Shown here one piece after another: positions 41,284 through 50,194 of a DNA stretch of 64,000 bases. The notes under the pieces were generated by a model. That model worked only from the letters and a program-made list of their open reading frames with translations. It had not been told where the DNA came from and did no database searches. A program made the position numbers and the translations under genes. Position 1 is the stretch's first letter, and each line of letters begins with the position of its first letter. This DNA comes from UBA6055 sp965214085 (lineage in GTDB: Bacteria; Chloroflexota; Anaerolineae; Aggregatilineales; Phototrophicaceae), in contig OZ243937.1 of the NCBI GenBank assembly GCA_965214085.1, positions 1,426,001 through 1,490,000 on the forward strand. The letters run 5' to 3'.

Positions 41284-43887
41284 ATGGCTCGTGTCACGCC
41301 GATGCGGCGGCAGTATCTCGAAATAAAAAGTCAATATCCGGATTGCATCCTCATGTTCCGCATGGGCGACTTTTACGAGATGTTTGATGACGATGCTGAA
41401 GTAGCCGCCCGCGAGCTTGATATTACGTTGACATCACGCGCGCAGCGCAAAGGCGGCGAGAAAATCCCCATGGCCGGCGTGCCCTACCATTCGGTCGACG
41501 GCTATATTGCCAAGCTGATCGAAAAGGGCTTCCACGTGGCCGTCTGCGATCAAGTGTCGGAGCCTACGGGCCGCGGCATTGTAGAGCGCGAGGTGACGCG
41601 CGTGATGACGCCCGGCACCGTGGTTGAACCGGGGCTGCTTGAAGAAGGCAAGTCGAATTACTTGATGGGCATTCTGCCGATTGGCGATCCCGATTCGGGG
41701 ACTTGGCGCCGCTGTGGCATCGCCTTTGCCGATGTGTCCACGGGCGAATTCTGCGCGACACAGTTCGCCGGGGACGACATCGGCCTGCGGGCTTTTGAAG
41801 AATTGGCGCGGGTGGCGCCGCGCGAAGTCATCATGCCCGAGATCTGGGTGGAGCGGGGCGCGACATTGCCCGAAGGCATCCACCTGAGCCCGGCGCAAGA
41901 CTGGACCTTTGAAGTCGACGGCGCGGCGCAGTTGCTGCTGGATCACTTTCGTGTTGCCAGCCTGGCTGGGTTCGGCCTGGATGATAAGCCGGATGCGGTG
42001 GCGGCGGCCGGCGGCGTCTTGCAATATTTGCGCACGACACAGAAGCGGTCGCTCGATCAGCTGACCACACTGCGGGCCTACTCGACAGACTCGTTTATGG
42101 TGCTCGATCAGTTTACGCGCCGCAACCTGGAACTGGTCGAAACCATTCGCGGCGGCCGGCAGCGTGGCAGCTTGTTGGGCATTCTGGACCGCACAGTGAC
42201 GCCGATGGGCAAGCGGCTGCTGCGCAAATGGATCAGCGAACCGCTGCTGGAAATCAATCGGCTGAACGCCCGGCTGAATGCGGTTGAAGCATTAACCAGC
42301 GGAGATGTCTTGCGTGGCGAAGTCGCTGCAGCGCTGAAGCCGGTTGCGGATATGGAGCGGCTCGCCAATCGAGTTGTGATGGGGAAAGCCGGACCACGCG
42401 AGCTGGTGGCGCTCAAAGCGGCTCTGGCCATGATACCCCGTTTGCGCGAACTGATTATTAGCGCGCCAAGCCTATCCGCCATCGCCGAACGCCTTGACCC
42501 TTGCGAGCCGGTCTTTGAGTTGATCTCGCGGGCTGTCAGCGATGACCCGCCGACGACATTAAATGCCATCGGCGTCATTCGAGACGGTTATGCGCCCGAG
42601 CTGGACGCCATCGTCAGCGCCTCCCAGGCAGCGCGCGACTGGATCGCCAATTTAGAATCCCAGGAGCGCCGCCGCACCGGCATCCCCAGCATCAAGGTGA
42701 GTTTTAACAAAGTCTTCGGCTACTACATTGAAGTCACCAACGCGCATACGGACAAAGTGCCCGATGATTACCTGCGAAAACAGACCTTGGTCAACGCCGA
42801 GCGCTATATCACGCCCGAGCTGAAAGAGTATGAATCGCGGGTGTTAAACGCCGAGGAAGAAATCCTGGCGGCGGAGCGGCAGCTCTTTGCCGACTTATGC
42901 CAGAGCGTGGGCGCGCAGAGCGAGCGCCTGCTGAAGACCGCCAACGCGATCGCGCACCTGGACGGGTTCTTGTCGCTGGCGGAAGTGGCGGTGCGAGAGG
43001 GCTACGCGCGGCCGACGTTGACAGAAGACAACGTGCTCGAAATCGAGGCCGGGCGGCATCCAGTAGTCGAGAAATTGCTCGAAAGCTCGACCCGTTATGT
43101 CGCCAACGACAGCCGCTTTGATATGATGTCGCGGATTCATATCATCACCGGACCTAATATGTCCGGCAAATCGACCTATATCCGGCAGGTGGCGCTCATC
43201 ACCTTAATGGCGCAGATCGGCAGCTTTGTCCCGGCTGACTCGGCTACGATTGGGCTGGTGGATCGCATCTTTGCCCGCATCGGCGCCCAGGACGAAATCC
43301 ACGCGGGCCAGAGCACCTTCATGGTCGAGATGGTGGAGACGGCGCGCCTGCTCTCCGGCAGCAGCCCGCGCAGCTTGCTGATCCTCGACGAAATCGGCCG
43401 CGGCACTTCGACCTATGACGGCATGGCAATCGCGCGCGCTGTCATCGAATTCATTCATAACAATCCGCGTCTGAATTGCCGTACGCTCTTCGCCACGCAT
43501 TATCATGAGCTGACCGAGCTGCCCAACATATTGCCTCGTACAGCGAACCACAACGTGGCCGTGACAGAGCAGGGCGATGACATCGTATTTTTGCATCGCG
43601 TGCTGCCAGGCGGCGCTGATCAGAGCTATGGCGTGCACGTGGCGCAACTGGCTGGCATGCCGCGCTCGGTGGTGGAAAGGGCGCGCGAATTGCTCGCACA
43701 GCTGGAAGCCGGCGGCAGCGACTTCGCCGCATACAAACCCAAACCGCAGCACCAGCAAATCAGCTTTTTTGATACGCCGGAGAATCCGGTAGTGGCGACG
43801 CTGCGCTCGCTTGAGGTTGACGATCTCAGCCCGCTGGAGGCATTGACCGCGCTTTACGAATTGAAGCGGATGGTGACGGAGGCATAG
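41284..43887 (+). CDS. mutS: DNA mismatch repair protein MutS
   Basis: A full-length 867-residue MutS that recognises mismatches as a dimer. The mismatch-binding motif is in MGDFYEMF (Phe30, Glu32). Connector, lever and clamp domains follow. The ATPase has Walker A GPNMSGKSTYIRQ, Walker B LLILDEIGRGTSTYDG and the H-loop TLFATHYHELTEL. The C-terminal tail (after about 800) is the dimerisation helix-turn-helix region. Its stop directly abuts the GTG of a sulfotransferase gene. No mutL is in the window. Confidence 0.97.
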   Translation: MARVTPMRRQYLEIKSQYPDCILMFRMGDFYEMFDDDAEVAARELDITLTSRAQRKGGEKIPMAGVPYHSVDGYIAKLIEKGFHVAVCDQVSEPTGRGIVEREVTRVMTPGTVVEPGLLEEGKSNYLMGILPIGDPDSGTWRRCGIAFADVSTGEFCATQFAGDDIGLRAFEELARVAPREVIMPEIWVERGATLPEGIHLSPAQDWTFEVDGAAQLLLDHFRVASLAGFGLDDKPDAVAAAGGVLQYLRTTQKRSLDQLTTLRAYSTDSFMVLDQFTRRNLELVETIRGGRQRGSLLGILDRTVTPMGKRLLRKWISEPLLEINRLNARLNAVEALTSGDVLRGEVAAALKPVADMERLANRVVMGKAGPRELVALKAALAMIPRLRELIISAPSLSAIAERLDPCEPVFELISRAVSDDPPTTLNAIGVIRDGYAPELDAIVSASQAARDWIANLESQERRRTGIPSIKVSFNKVFGYYIEVTNAHTDKVPDDYLRKQTLVNAERYITPELKEYESRVLNAEEEILAAERQLFADLCQSVGAQSERLLKTANAIAHLDGFLSLAEVAVREGYARPTLTEDNVLEIEAGRHPVVEKLLESSTRYVANDSRFDMMSRIHIITGPNMSGKSTYIRQVALITLMAQIGSFVPADSATIGLVDRIFARIGAQDEIHAGQSTFMVEMVETARLLSGSSPRSLLILDEIGRGTSTYDGMAIARAVIEFIHNNPRLNCRTLFATHYHELTELPNILPRTANHNVAVTEQGDDIVFLHRVLPGGADQSYGVHVAQLAGMPRSVVERARELLAQLEAGGSDFAAYKPKPQHQQISFFDTPENPVVATLRSLEVDDLSPLEALTALYELKRMVTEA

Positions 43888-44679
43888 GTGTTTGTTTTTA
43901 ATACGGTTGTGATCGCCACGCATCGCCGCTCTGGCACACAATGGGCGATAGACGCCTTGCGCAATAATAGCCCGGACATCAACGCTACCTACATGGCTCT
44001 GGAGCAGATGGAAGCGGATCATGACGCCGCCGTCACACTGGCGCAATTCCGCCGGCAGCTGCTCAATCTTGAGGGCAAGGTGCTGGTAAACGTGCACGAT
44101 TTGCCTTCCGCCGAATCCTGGAACGGTTTGGACGAGCGGCTCTTCGCGCGAACGATATTAAAGAATTCGCCCACGATATACGTCCACCGAGACGGGCGAG
44201 ACGTGATGGTATCGCTATATTATTACATGCGTTCCTTCAGCGAGACGGTGCGCAACCAGTCTTTCGCGCGTTTTCTGCGAGGCGAATCGGCGTTGGCCGG
44301 CGTCGATAGCGGGTTCAGCCGCCCGGGCTTTTGGGCGCATCATGTGCAATCCTGGCTGGACAAAGCGAACCTGCTGGCTGTTTCCTACGCCGACATCGAA
44401 AGCGACTACGAAGCCACGGTTAGACGGATGGCGGACTACCTCAATGTAACGCTAAACGAGAATTTGCAGCCGGTAAGCGCGCTCGGCCGGCATGACGGCG
44501 ACAGCAAAATTGACAGCATGTTAGGCAGGCTTGGCATGCGCCTGGGACGCGGCTCTCCACCGGCGGGCCCGCGCATCGGCCGCAGCGGCGACTGGCGCAG
44601 TTTGTTCGACCGGCGAGACCGCGAATTCTTCATGAAAGAAGCCGGCGACATGATGCTGCGTCTGGGTTACAGGTCTTGA
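43888..44679 (+). CDS. PAPS-dependent sulfotransferase
   Basis: A 263-residue sulfotransferase of the Sulfotransfer_1 fold. The 5'-phosphosulfate loop is RRSGTQW (13-19), the 3'-phosphate motif VHRDGRDVMVSLYYY (about 99-113) carries Arg101 and Ser109, and the C-terminal GRSGDW (231-236) matches the GxxGDWK element. It would transfer sulfate from PAPS to a hydroxyl of an unknown acceptor. GTG begins on the base after the mutS stop, an odd but probably cotranscribed pairing. Its by-product PAP could be cleared by the NrnA-type phosphatase encoded at 57396. Confidence 0.85.
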   Translation: MFVFNTVVIATHRRSGTQWAIDALRNNSPDINATYMALEQMEADHDAAVTLAQFRRQLLNLEGKVLVNVHDLPSAESWNGLDERLFARTILKNSPTIYVHRDGRDVMVSLYYYMRSFSETVRNQSFARFLRGESALAGVDSGFSRPGFWAHHVQSWLDKANLLAVSYADIESDYEATVRRMADYLNVTLNENLQPVSALGRHDGDSKIDSMLGRLGMRLGRGSPPAGPRIGRSGDWRSLFDRRDREFFMKEAGDMMLRLGYRS

Positions 44680-44684
44680 TTCTC

Positions 44685-46112
44685 CTAAAACCCGGCGAAT
44701 AATTGGGCGGCGCGAAATGTCACCAATTCATAAACTTGGATGATCGCTACCAGAATCAGCACTGCATAGACTATACGGATCGGCCTGAAGCTGTGCCCGC
44801 GGAAAACTACCGTGAACCTATCTATGCCTGCATGACGCTCCGCTAGTCCAAACGACCAGTACAGCGGTAAAACGAGCGCAAACACTATCCGAGTACCATT
44901 GATTATTGGGTAATACCATAGCGACGAAAGTACATATAGAACTAGGAACGAAAGTGAAAACAAAGCGGCATGAATATGCCTAACGCGGAGTAACGAGACG
45001 CTTCGTGTTAAGAAGTAGACCGAACTTGCTAAGAAGATTGTTGCGCTGGCAGCAATATGAATACAGTTGCCGTACCTTTGGCGGCTATCTGGACGGATGC
45101 ACGCGTAGGTTAAGAGTTTACTTGCGCTGTTTCTGAACCTCTGAATAATATCTTCAGTGGAATGTTCGGACAGATATTTTGCCAGGCTTGGGATTTCTTC
45201 CTGAGGAAGATCGGGCCAGCCAGATCGGTCTCCTGCCCGCTTGGTACCTTCAACGGCTTCGTCCCAAGAGTCGTACCACATGTAAAAGGTCGTATTCACA
45301 TTGTAAAGAAATTGCCCATATCGTTCGTTGCTTTCGTGGAAATACGGCAATAGAAGTACAGTGAATATGACAACAGGCGCCACTGCATACCCTAGTGTCC
45401 GTACAAGATTCAATCGCCCCGATGAATGATTGCTCACTACTTGAATCAGCGGCGCAACAAAGCTCATCGAATAGATGATCAGGCCCGGCAAAGCGCTTGC
45501 CTTGGTGAAATGCGCCAGGGCAAATGATAGGCCAAGAGCTACAGACTTAGACCATGCCGGCTTTCGGATTGATTCAATGGCAATAACAAATGCAAGCCAC
45601 AGCAGAATATAGAATAGTATTTCGGCTTGAAACCAGGGGGCTTTGAGCGCGAAAAGCAGATAGGCAATCACAATTAGACTATGTAAAGCGAATGGCTTTG
45701 AGAAGCGCAAGAAAAAAGCAATCCCGATAAAGCAAATCCCAAGCAGGGAAATTAGGGTGTTAATTCGTTTGCCTTGGTCAAAGAATGCCAATTCTGTGAG
45801 TTCGGGAGAATAGAATGCTGCCTGTATCCAAGGATAGAGAGGCATGCGATTGCGATCGCCTGTGTAATGAAATTGGGTTACAAAGGCTGTGCGCGAGAAA
45901 ATCATATACGCGCTCTGATCAGAACGGTCTGAACTGTCATTTACATGGAACTGTATGCTAACGATTTGTAGATATACTACCAAGCCAACCACAAGCGCGA
46001 TTAGAGCGGCCAATATCCGTCCTTGGCGCATTGGCATTGGACCACTAGAGGCAAAGAGGTCAGGGTGCAGTCTTATCAATTGATTGCGGTATTTGCGCAT
46101 CTTCTTCAGCAA
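44685..46112 (-). CDS. Polytopic membrane protein, GT-C-like glycosyltransferase candidate
   Basis: A 475-residue protein with about ten to twelve hydrophobic segments. A first extracytoplasmic loop, HVNDSSDRSDQSAYM, with acidic residues, then GDRNRMPLYPWIQAA, resembles GT-C (ArnT/PMT-like) mannosyl- or arabinosyl-transferases, but no family is firmly recognised. The gene is visibly AT-richer than its neighbours, suggesting recent transfer. Its 5' end overlaps the DUF1385 gene by 53 bp if the first ATG is used; an ATG further in (MPMRQGRIL) would give no overlap. Confidence 0.6.
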   Translation of the reverse strand: MLKKMRKYRNQLIRLHPDLFASSGPMPMRQGRILAALIALVVGLVVYLQIVSIQFHVNDSSDRSDQSAYMIFSRTAFVTQFHYTGDRNRMPLYPWIQAAFYSPELTELAFFDQGKRINTLISLLGICFIGIAFFLRFSKPFALHSLIVIAYLLFALKAPWFQAEILFYILLWLAFVIAIESIRKPAWSKSVALGLSFALAHFTKASALPGLIIYSMSFVAPLIQVVSNHSSGRLNLVRTLGYAVAPVVIFTVLLLPYFHESNERYGQFLYNVNTTFYMWYDSWDEAVEGTKRAGDRSGWPDLPQEEIPSLAKYLSEHSTEDIIQRFRNSASKLLTYACIRPDSRQRYGNCIHIAASATIFLASSVYFLTRSVSLLRVRHIHAALFSLSFLVLYVLSSLWYYPIINGTRIVFALVLPLYWSFGLAERHAGIDRFTVVFRGHSFRPIRIVYAVLILVAIIQVYELVTFRAAQLFAGF

Positions 46113-47142
46113 GTATGCCTTCCGATAGCAAGACGCGATTAAAAGCCGTGATGGCGACTTCGATCATGTCGCGATTGGGCTCGTTGGTTGTCAAGTGCTG
46201 CAGCGCCAGATTCGGCTTGATCATGAAGCGGATCCAGGGCTTGTCCAGGTTGGCGGCGGTGTATTTCAGAAACTCGTAGGCCACGCCGGCAATGACGGGA
46301 ATGAATACGACGCGCGACAAAATCAGCAGGCCGAATGGCGGGCGCCCAATCAGGGAGAATAGCAGAACGCTGACGAAGACGACGGTCAGCAAGAACGCGG
46401 TGCCACAGCGCGGGTGCTCGATGGGGTAGCGGCTGACGATCTCCGGCCTCAGCTCGTCGCCGGCTTCGTAGGCGTTGATGGTTTTGTGCTCCGCCCCGTG
46501 ATAGGCGAAGATGCGCCTGCCGTCTGACGTCCGGCCGACGAACCAGATATAAACCACCAGTATCGACAGCTGCACCACGCCTTCGATCAAATTGATGAGG
46601 AAGGCGTCCACGCCGATGGGCAGCGCCTCATAAGCCAGGATATTGCTGCTCTGCGCCGCGACGACAGTTTCGTTGCCCTGGTCGTCGACGACTATTTCGT
46701 TGGCGGCTGTGCTGAGGCCGAGCACATTGCCGATGCCGGTCGCCGTAGCGGTGGGCAGCAGGAAAAAGATGCCCACGCCGATGAGTAGCGATATGGCGAT
46801 GGTCGCCCAGCCGATGGGCCCATTGAAACTGATGTCGTCTTCTTCATCCAGGGCGATGTCAGCAGACCACATCAGCGCTCGTATGCCCAGGCCGAGCGCA
46901 TCCCACAGGCCGATCAAACCGCGCAGAAATGGCGTACGAGCGATGCGCCCACGGTAGAGCCTGGCGCTTAGCGGCTGCTCATGCACGACGATCTGACCCT
47001 TGGGGTCACGCGCGGCGACGGCCATGGAATGCGCCCCGCGCATCATCACGCCTTCAATGACGGCTTGCCCGCCATAGGAGAACTTTAATTCGCCCGCTTC
47101 ACGTTTGGTTGATCGCTGCAAAGCGGCCTCCAATTTTAACAT
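46060..47142 (-). CDS. DUF1385 family membrane protein (YqhQ-like)
   Basis: A polytopic protein of 360 residues with the family opening YGGQAVIEGVMMRGAHSMAV and YHGAEHKTINAYEAGDEL, followed by HPRCGTAFLLTVVFVSVL. The ATG at 47142 is preferred because the upstream extension has no family similarity. DUF1385 proteins are widespread but poorly characterised; their function is not known to me. The gene stands between a GT-C-like gene and repeat A7. Confidence 0.88.
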   Translation of the reverse strand: MLKLEAALQRSTKREAGELKFSYGGQAVIEGVMMRGAHSMAVAARDPKGQIVVHEQPLSARLYRGRIARTPFLRGLIGLWDALGLGIRALMWSADIALDEEDDISFNGPIGWATIAISLLIGVGIFFLLPTATATGIGNVLGLSTAANEIVVDDQGNETVVAAQSSNILAYEALPIGVDAFLINLIEGVVQLSILVVYIWFVGRTSDGRRIFAYHGAEHKTINAYEAGDELRPEIVSRYPIEHPRCGTAFLLTVVFVSVLLFSLIGRPPFGLLILSRVVFIPVIAGVAYEFLKYTAANLDKPWIRFMIKPNLALQHLTTNEPNRDMIEVAITAFNRVLLSEGILAEEDAQIPQSIDKTAP

Positions 47143-47200
47143 AACCCGTCCACTATACGACGCCGTCCAGCAGCGGTCAAGCGGAAACAGTGTTCGCGGC

Positions 47201-47455
47201 CAGGGCAATCGCTTCAATTTATTTTAACCACAGAGACCACAGAGGGCACAGAGATTTGGGGGGTTCGGACGCCTATTCCAAGCACTTGGTGGGTTGGTAT
47301 ATGGCAAGTATCACCGAAATAACATCGAAAATCTGTCGTGGATTATGAATTGGGCTTTAATCATTGTTTTTCTCTGTGCTCTCTGTGGTCTCTGTGTTTG
47401 ATTTTCCCGTCGAATCTGCGCCATTTCACTGACTATCGCTTTGATGCGATTGCTC
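47201..47455. mobile_element. A-family inverted-repeat element, copy A7, abutting the recJ stop
   Basis: The left end CAGGGCAATCGCTTCAATTT continues into ACCACAGAGACCACAGAGGG. The right side has CTCTGTGCTCTCTGTGGTCT and then TTTGATGCGATTGCTC. The recJ stop codon TGA (minus strand, 47454-47456) lies within this terminus. Left flank TGTTCGCGGC and right flank TATTCGCCGG share seven of ten positions, so a target duplication is only hinted. The inner right part is closely like copy A8 (CGAATCTGCGCCATTTCA). Confidence 0.75.
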
Positions 47456-49175
47456 AGGTATTCGCCGGAATGCCCGCGGGGCGGATATCCAGCAAGCGCA
47501 TTTGCAGCGACCGCCTGCCATTCCACTCGTTGATTTCCGGCTGATAAACGCAATCGATACGGTCCAGTCGTTCTTGCGCCCAATCGCCCAGGCCGAAGCC
47601 GATAGCGTCGATTGGCAGGGCGCCGTCACCGGCCAGACGAAGCTTTAGATGCCCGCCTTCTGCGCCGACGCGCCGACAATGCAAGACTTTCAGGTCGCGC
47701 GTTAAAAATGTCGCTTGCGGATTGCCATGCCCGGTCGGCTCCAGAACATCTAGCTCCGCGAGCAAATCCTCGTTAACCTGAGCCAAGCCAAGCTCGCAAT
47801 CGATTGGCAGCCGGCGCTTGAGCTGCCTTCCGCCAAGACTCGCCTGCGCTTTGCGCTGCAGCTCCTGGCGGAGCGCGTCAATGTTCTTATTGAGAACGGT
47901 GAATCCGGCGGCCATGGCGTGCCCGCCGTGTTTTACCAGCAGGTCGGCGCATTCGTCCAAGGCGCGGGTGATGTCGAACTCGGGAATGCTGCGGCAGGAG
48001 GCGCGGCTTTCTTCTTCGCCGAATTCAAGGACAACGGCGGGGCGATAAAATTCTTGCGAGAGTCGCCCAGCCACCAATCCAACTATGCCGGGCAGCATGC
48101 GTTCATTTCCGGCGAAGATCAAAGGGACGTCGCCGGTTTCGGTGACTTGCTCGCTGATTGCCGCCTGCGCTTGACGTGTCAGACCTTGGCGCTCAAGATT
48201 CAGGGTCTGCAGGTGGGCGGCATGGGGCTTGGCGTCTTCCAAGGTCGGCGCGGACAGCAGCTCGTAAGCCGTCATCGCCGAGCCTAAACGCCCGGCGGCA
48301 TTGATGCGCGGTCCCAAGCCGAAGCCGATATTGCTCGCTCTGATCTGCCCGGCTCTCAGCCCGGCGACCTGCGCCAGCGCGGCGATGCCGGGCCGCCTGA
48401 ACTCGTTGATGGTATCAAGCCCATGCCGCACCAGGCGCCGGTTCAGGCCGATATTCAGCGACATGATGTCCGCCACCGTACCCAGTGCGACCAGGTCGAG
48501 CAAATCGGACAGGCGCAGGTTGTTGGGATAATTGCTGCGGTCGCTATCCCAACGACGCAATAGCAGCGCCTGAGCCAGCATATAAGCCACGCCGACGCCG
48601 GCCAAGCCTGGCTCGCCCGGGCAATCGTCTTGACGCGGGTTGATCAGAGCCAGCGCCGCCGGCAGCTCCGGACCGATTGAGTGATGATCCGTGACAATGA
48701 TATCCAGCCCGGCGCTTTTACCCGCCTCAACTTCCGCGATCGAGCGCACGCCGCAATCGACCGTGACCACCAGCTGTACGCCATCCGCCGCCATTTTCTG
48801 CAGCGCCGGCGCGTTCAAGCCGTAGCCTTCCTGGGCGCGGTCGGGAATATATGGCGTAACTGCCGCGCCCAGTTGCTTAAGCGTTTGGGCCAAGAGCGTC
48901 GTGGCGCAGACGCCGTCCGCATCAAAGTCGCCATAGACCACTGTCGGCTGCCCGCGCTCGATGGCTAGGCTGATGCGATCAACCGCTTGCTCCATGTCCT
49001 TGAGGGCAAAGGGGTCTTCATCAAGAGTCGCGTTATGGAGGAATTCCAGCGCGCGCGCCGGATCTTCGAAACCGCGATTGAAGAGCAACTGCGCCAGGAT
49101 CGGGCTGAATCCCCGGTAACGCCCCAGGTGTTCGGCTGGCGCGGTTTGCGCAAGCGCCCATTCATTTTGCGACAT
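47454..49175 (-). CDS. recJ: Single-stranded-DNA-specific exonuclease RecJ
   Basis: A DHH-family 5'-3' exonuclease of 573 residues used in recombination and mismatch-repair excision. Motifs are VVYGDFDADGVCATTLL (motif I), VTVDCG, the DHH motif VTDHHSIG, and the DHHA1 region KHGGHAMAAGFTV. The C-terminal OB domain follows. The stop codon lies in the terminus of repeat A7, suggesting that the element's insertion supplied or only just spared the natural end. Divergent from fmt. Confidence 0.94.
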   Translation of the reverse strand: MSQNEWALAQTAPAEHLGRYRGFSPILAQLLFNRGFEDPARALEFLHNATLDEDPFALKDMEQAVDRISLAIERGQPTVVYGDFDADGVCATTLLAQTLKQLGAAVTPYIPDRAQEGYGLNAPALQKMAADGVQLVVTVDCGVRSIAEVEAGKSAGLDIIVTDHHSIGPELPAALALINPRQDDCPGEPGLAGVGVAYMLAQALLLRRWDSDRSNYPNNLRLSDLLDLVALGTVADIMSLNIGLNRRLVRHGLDTINEFRRPGIAALAQVAGLRAGQIRASNIGFGLGPRINAAGRLGSAMTAYELLSAPTLEDAKPHAAHLQTLNLERQGLTRQAQAAISEQVTETGDVPLIFAGNERMLPGIVGLVAGRLSQEFYRPAVVLEFGEEESRASCRSIPEFDITRALDECADLLVKHGGHAMAAGFTVLNKNIDALRQELQRKAQASLGGRQLKRRLPIDCELGLAQVNEDLLAELDVLEPTGHGNPQATFLTRDLKVLHCRRVGAEGGHLKLRLAGDGALPIDAIGFGLGDWAQERLDRIDCVYQPEINEWNGRRSLQMRLLDIRPAGIPANT

Positions 49176-49239
49176 AGACTGAGCCGGAGATGTTCCTTAG
49201 AATGGTGGTCGATACTACCATTATGACGGGTGAGGCGCT

Positions 49240-50163
49240 ATGGCAAGAATCGTATTCATGGGTACGCCCGACTTCGCATTGCCCAGCCTGCGACAGTTGA
49301 TCGCAGCGAATGATGTGCTTGCGGTTGTCACGCAGCCCGATCGACCGGCCGGGCGCAGCAAGCAACTCAAGGCGTCGCCGGTCAAGCTGCTGGCGGAATC
49401 AGCCGGCATTCCGACGCTTCAGCCGCGGCGGATGCGTGAGCCGACGGCGATAGAAGCGCTGGCTGCTTTGGATGCGGAGCTGTTTGTGGTGGTGGCGTTT
49501 GGACAGATTCTGCCGCAGGCGCTGCTCGACTTGCCCAAGCAGGGCACGCTAAATGTACATGCCTCCATGTTGCCGCGTTGGCGGGGCGCCGCGCCGATCC
49601 AAGCCGCCATCCGCGCCGGCGATACAGAGAGCGGCGTGACCATCATGCTGCTGGACGCCGGGCTGGATACGGGGCCGGTCCTGTCTCGGCGTGCTCTTGA
49701 GCTGGCGCGGGACGAAACCGGGCAATCTTTGCACGATCGGCTGGCATTGCTGGGCGCCGATTTGCTGAGCCAGACGCTACCATGTTACTTGGCTGGCGAC
49801 ATCGTTCCGCAGGCGCAGGATGACGCCCTCGCCACCTACGCGCCCCAGCTAAAGAAGAGCGATGGCCGGATCGACTGGACGCGGCCGGCAGCGGAAATCG
49901 AACGACTGGCGCGGGCTTTCACGCCCTGGCCCGGCACATTCACGCATTGGAAGGGCCAGCAGCTGAAGGTCATTTCGGGGCGAGCAGCTGGGGGGAATTT
50001 GCCAGCGGGCCAGGTTGACGAACGGAAGGGAATGATTGCCATCGGTACTGGCGCAGGCGTCTACCTGCCCTCAGCCTTGCAGATGGCCGGCAAAAAGATG
50101 TTGCCCGTGGCGGACTTCGTGAATGGCTACCACGATTTCCTCGGCGCGCGCCTGGATTTTTAA
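49240..50163 (+). CDS. fmt: Methionyl-tRNA formyltransferase
   Basis: Formylates initiator Met-tRNA with 10-formyl-THF. Length 307 residues. The N-terminal Rossmann fold starts IVFMGTPDFALPSLRQL. The catalytic Asn-His region and loop are LNVHASMLPRWRGAAPIQ, with GVTIMLLDAGLDTGPVL after it. The C-terminal OB domain begins near IDWTRPAAEIERL. The start follows GTGAGGCGCT. Divergent from recJ across 64 bp. Confidence 0.95.
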   Translation: MARIVFMGTPDFALPSLRQLIAANDVLAVVTQPDRPAGRSKQLKASPVKLLAESAGIPTLQPRRMREPTAIEALAALDAELFVVVAFGQILPQALLDLPKQGTLNVHASMLPRWRGAAPIQAAIRAGDTESGVTIMLLDAGLDTGPVLSRRALELARDETGQSLHDRLALLGADLLSQTLPCYLAGDIVPQAQDDALATYAPQLKKSDGRIDWTRPAAEIERLARAFTPWPGTFTHWKGQQLKVISGRAAGGNLPAGQVDERKGMIAIGTGAGVYLPSALQMAGKKMLPVADFVNGYHDFLGARLDF

Positions 50164-50194
50164 TGCGCCGACAGGCCGACGATGCTAATGGCGC

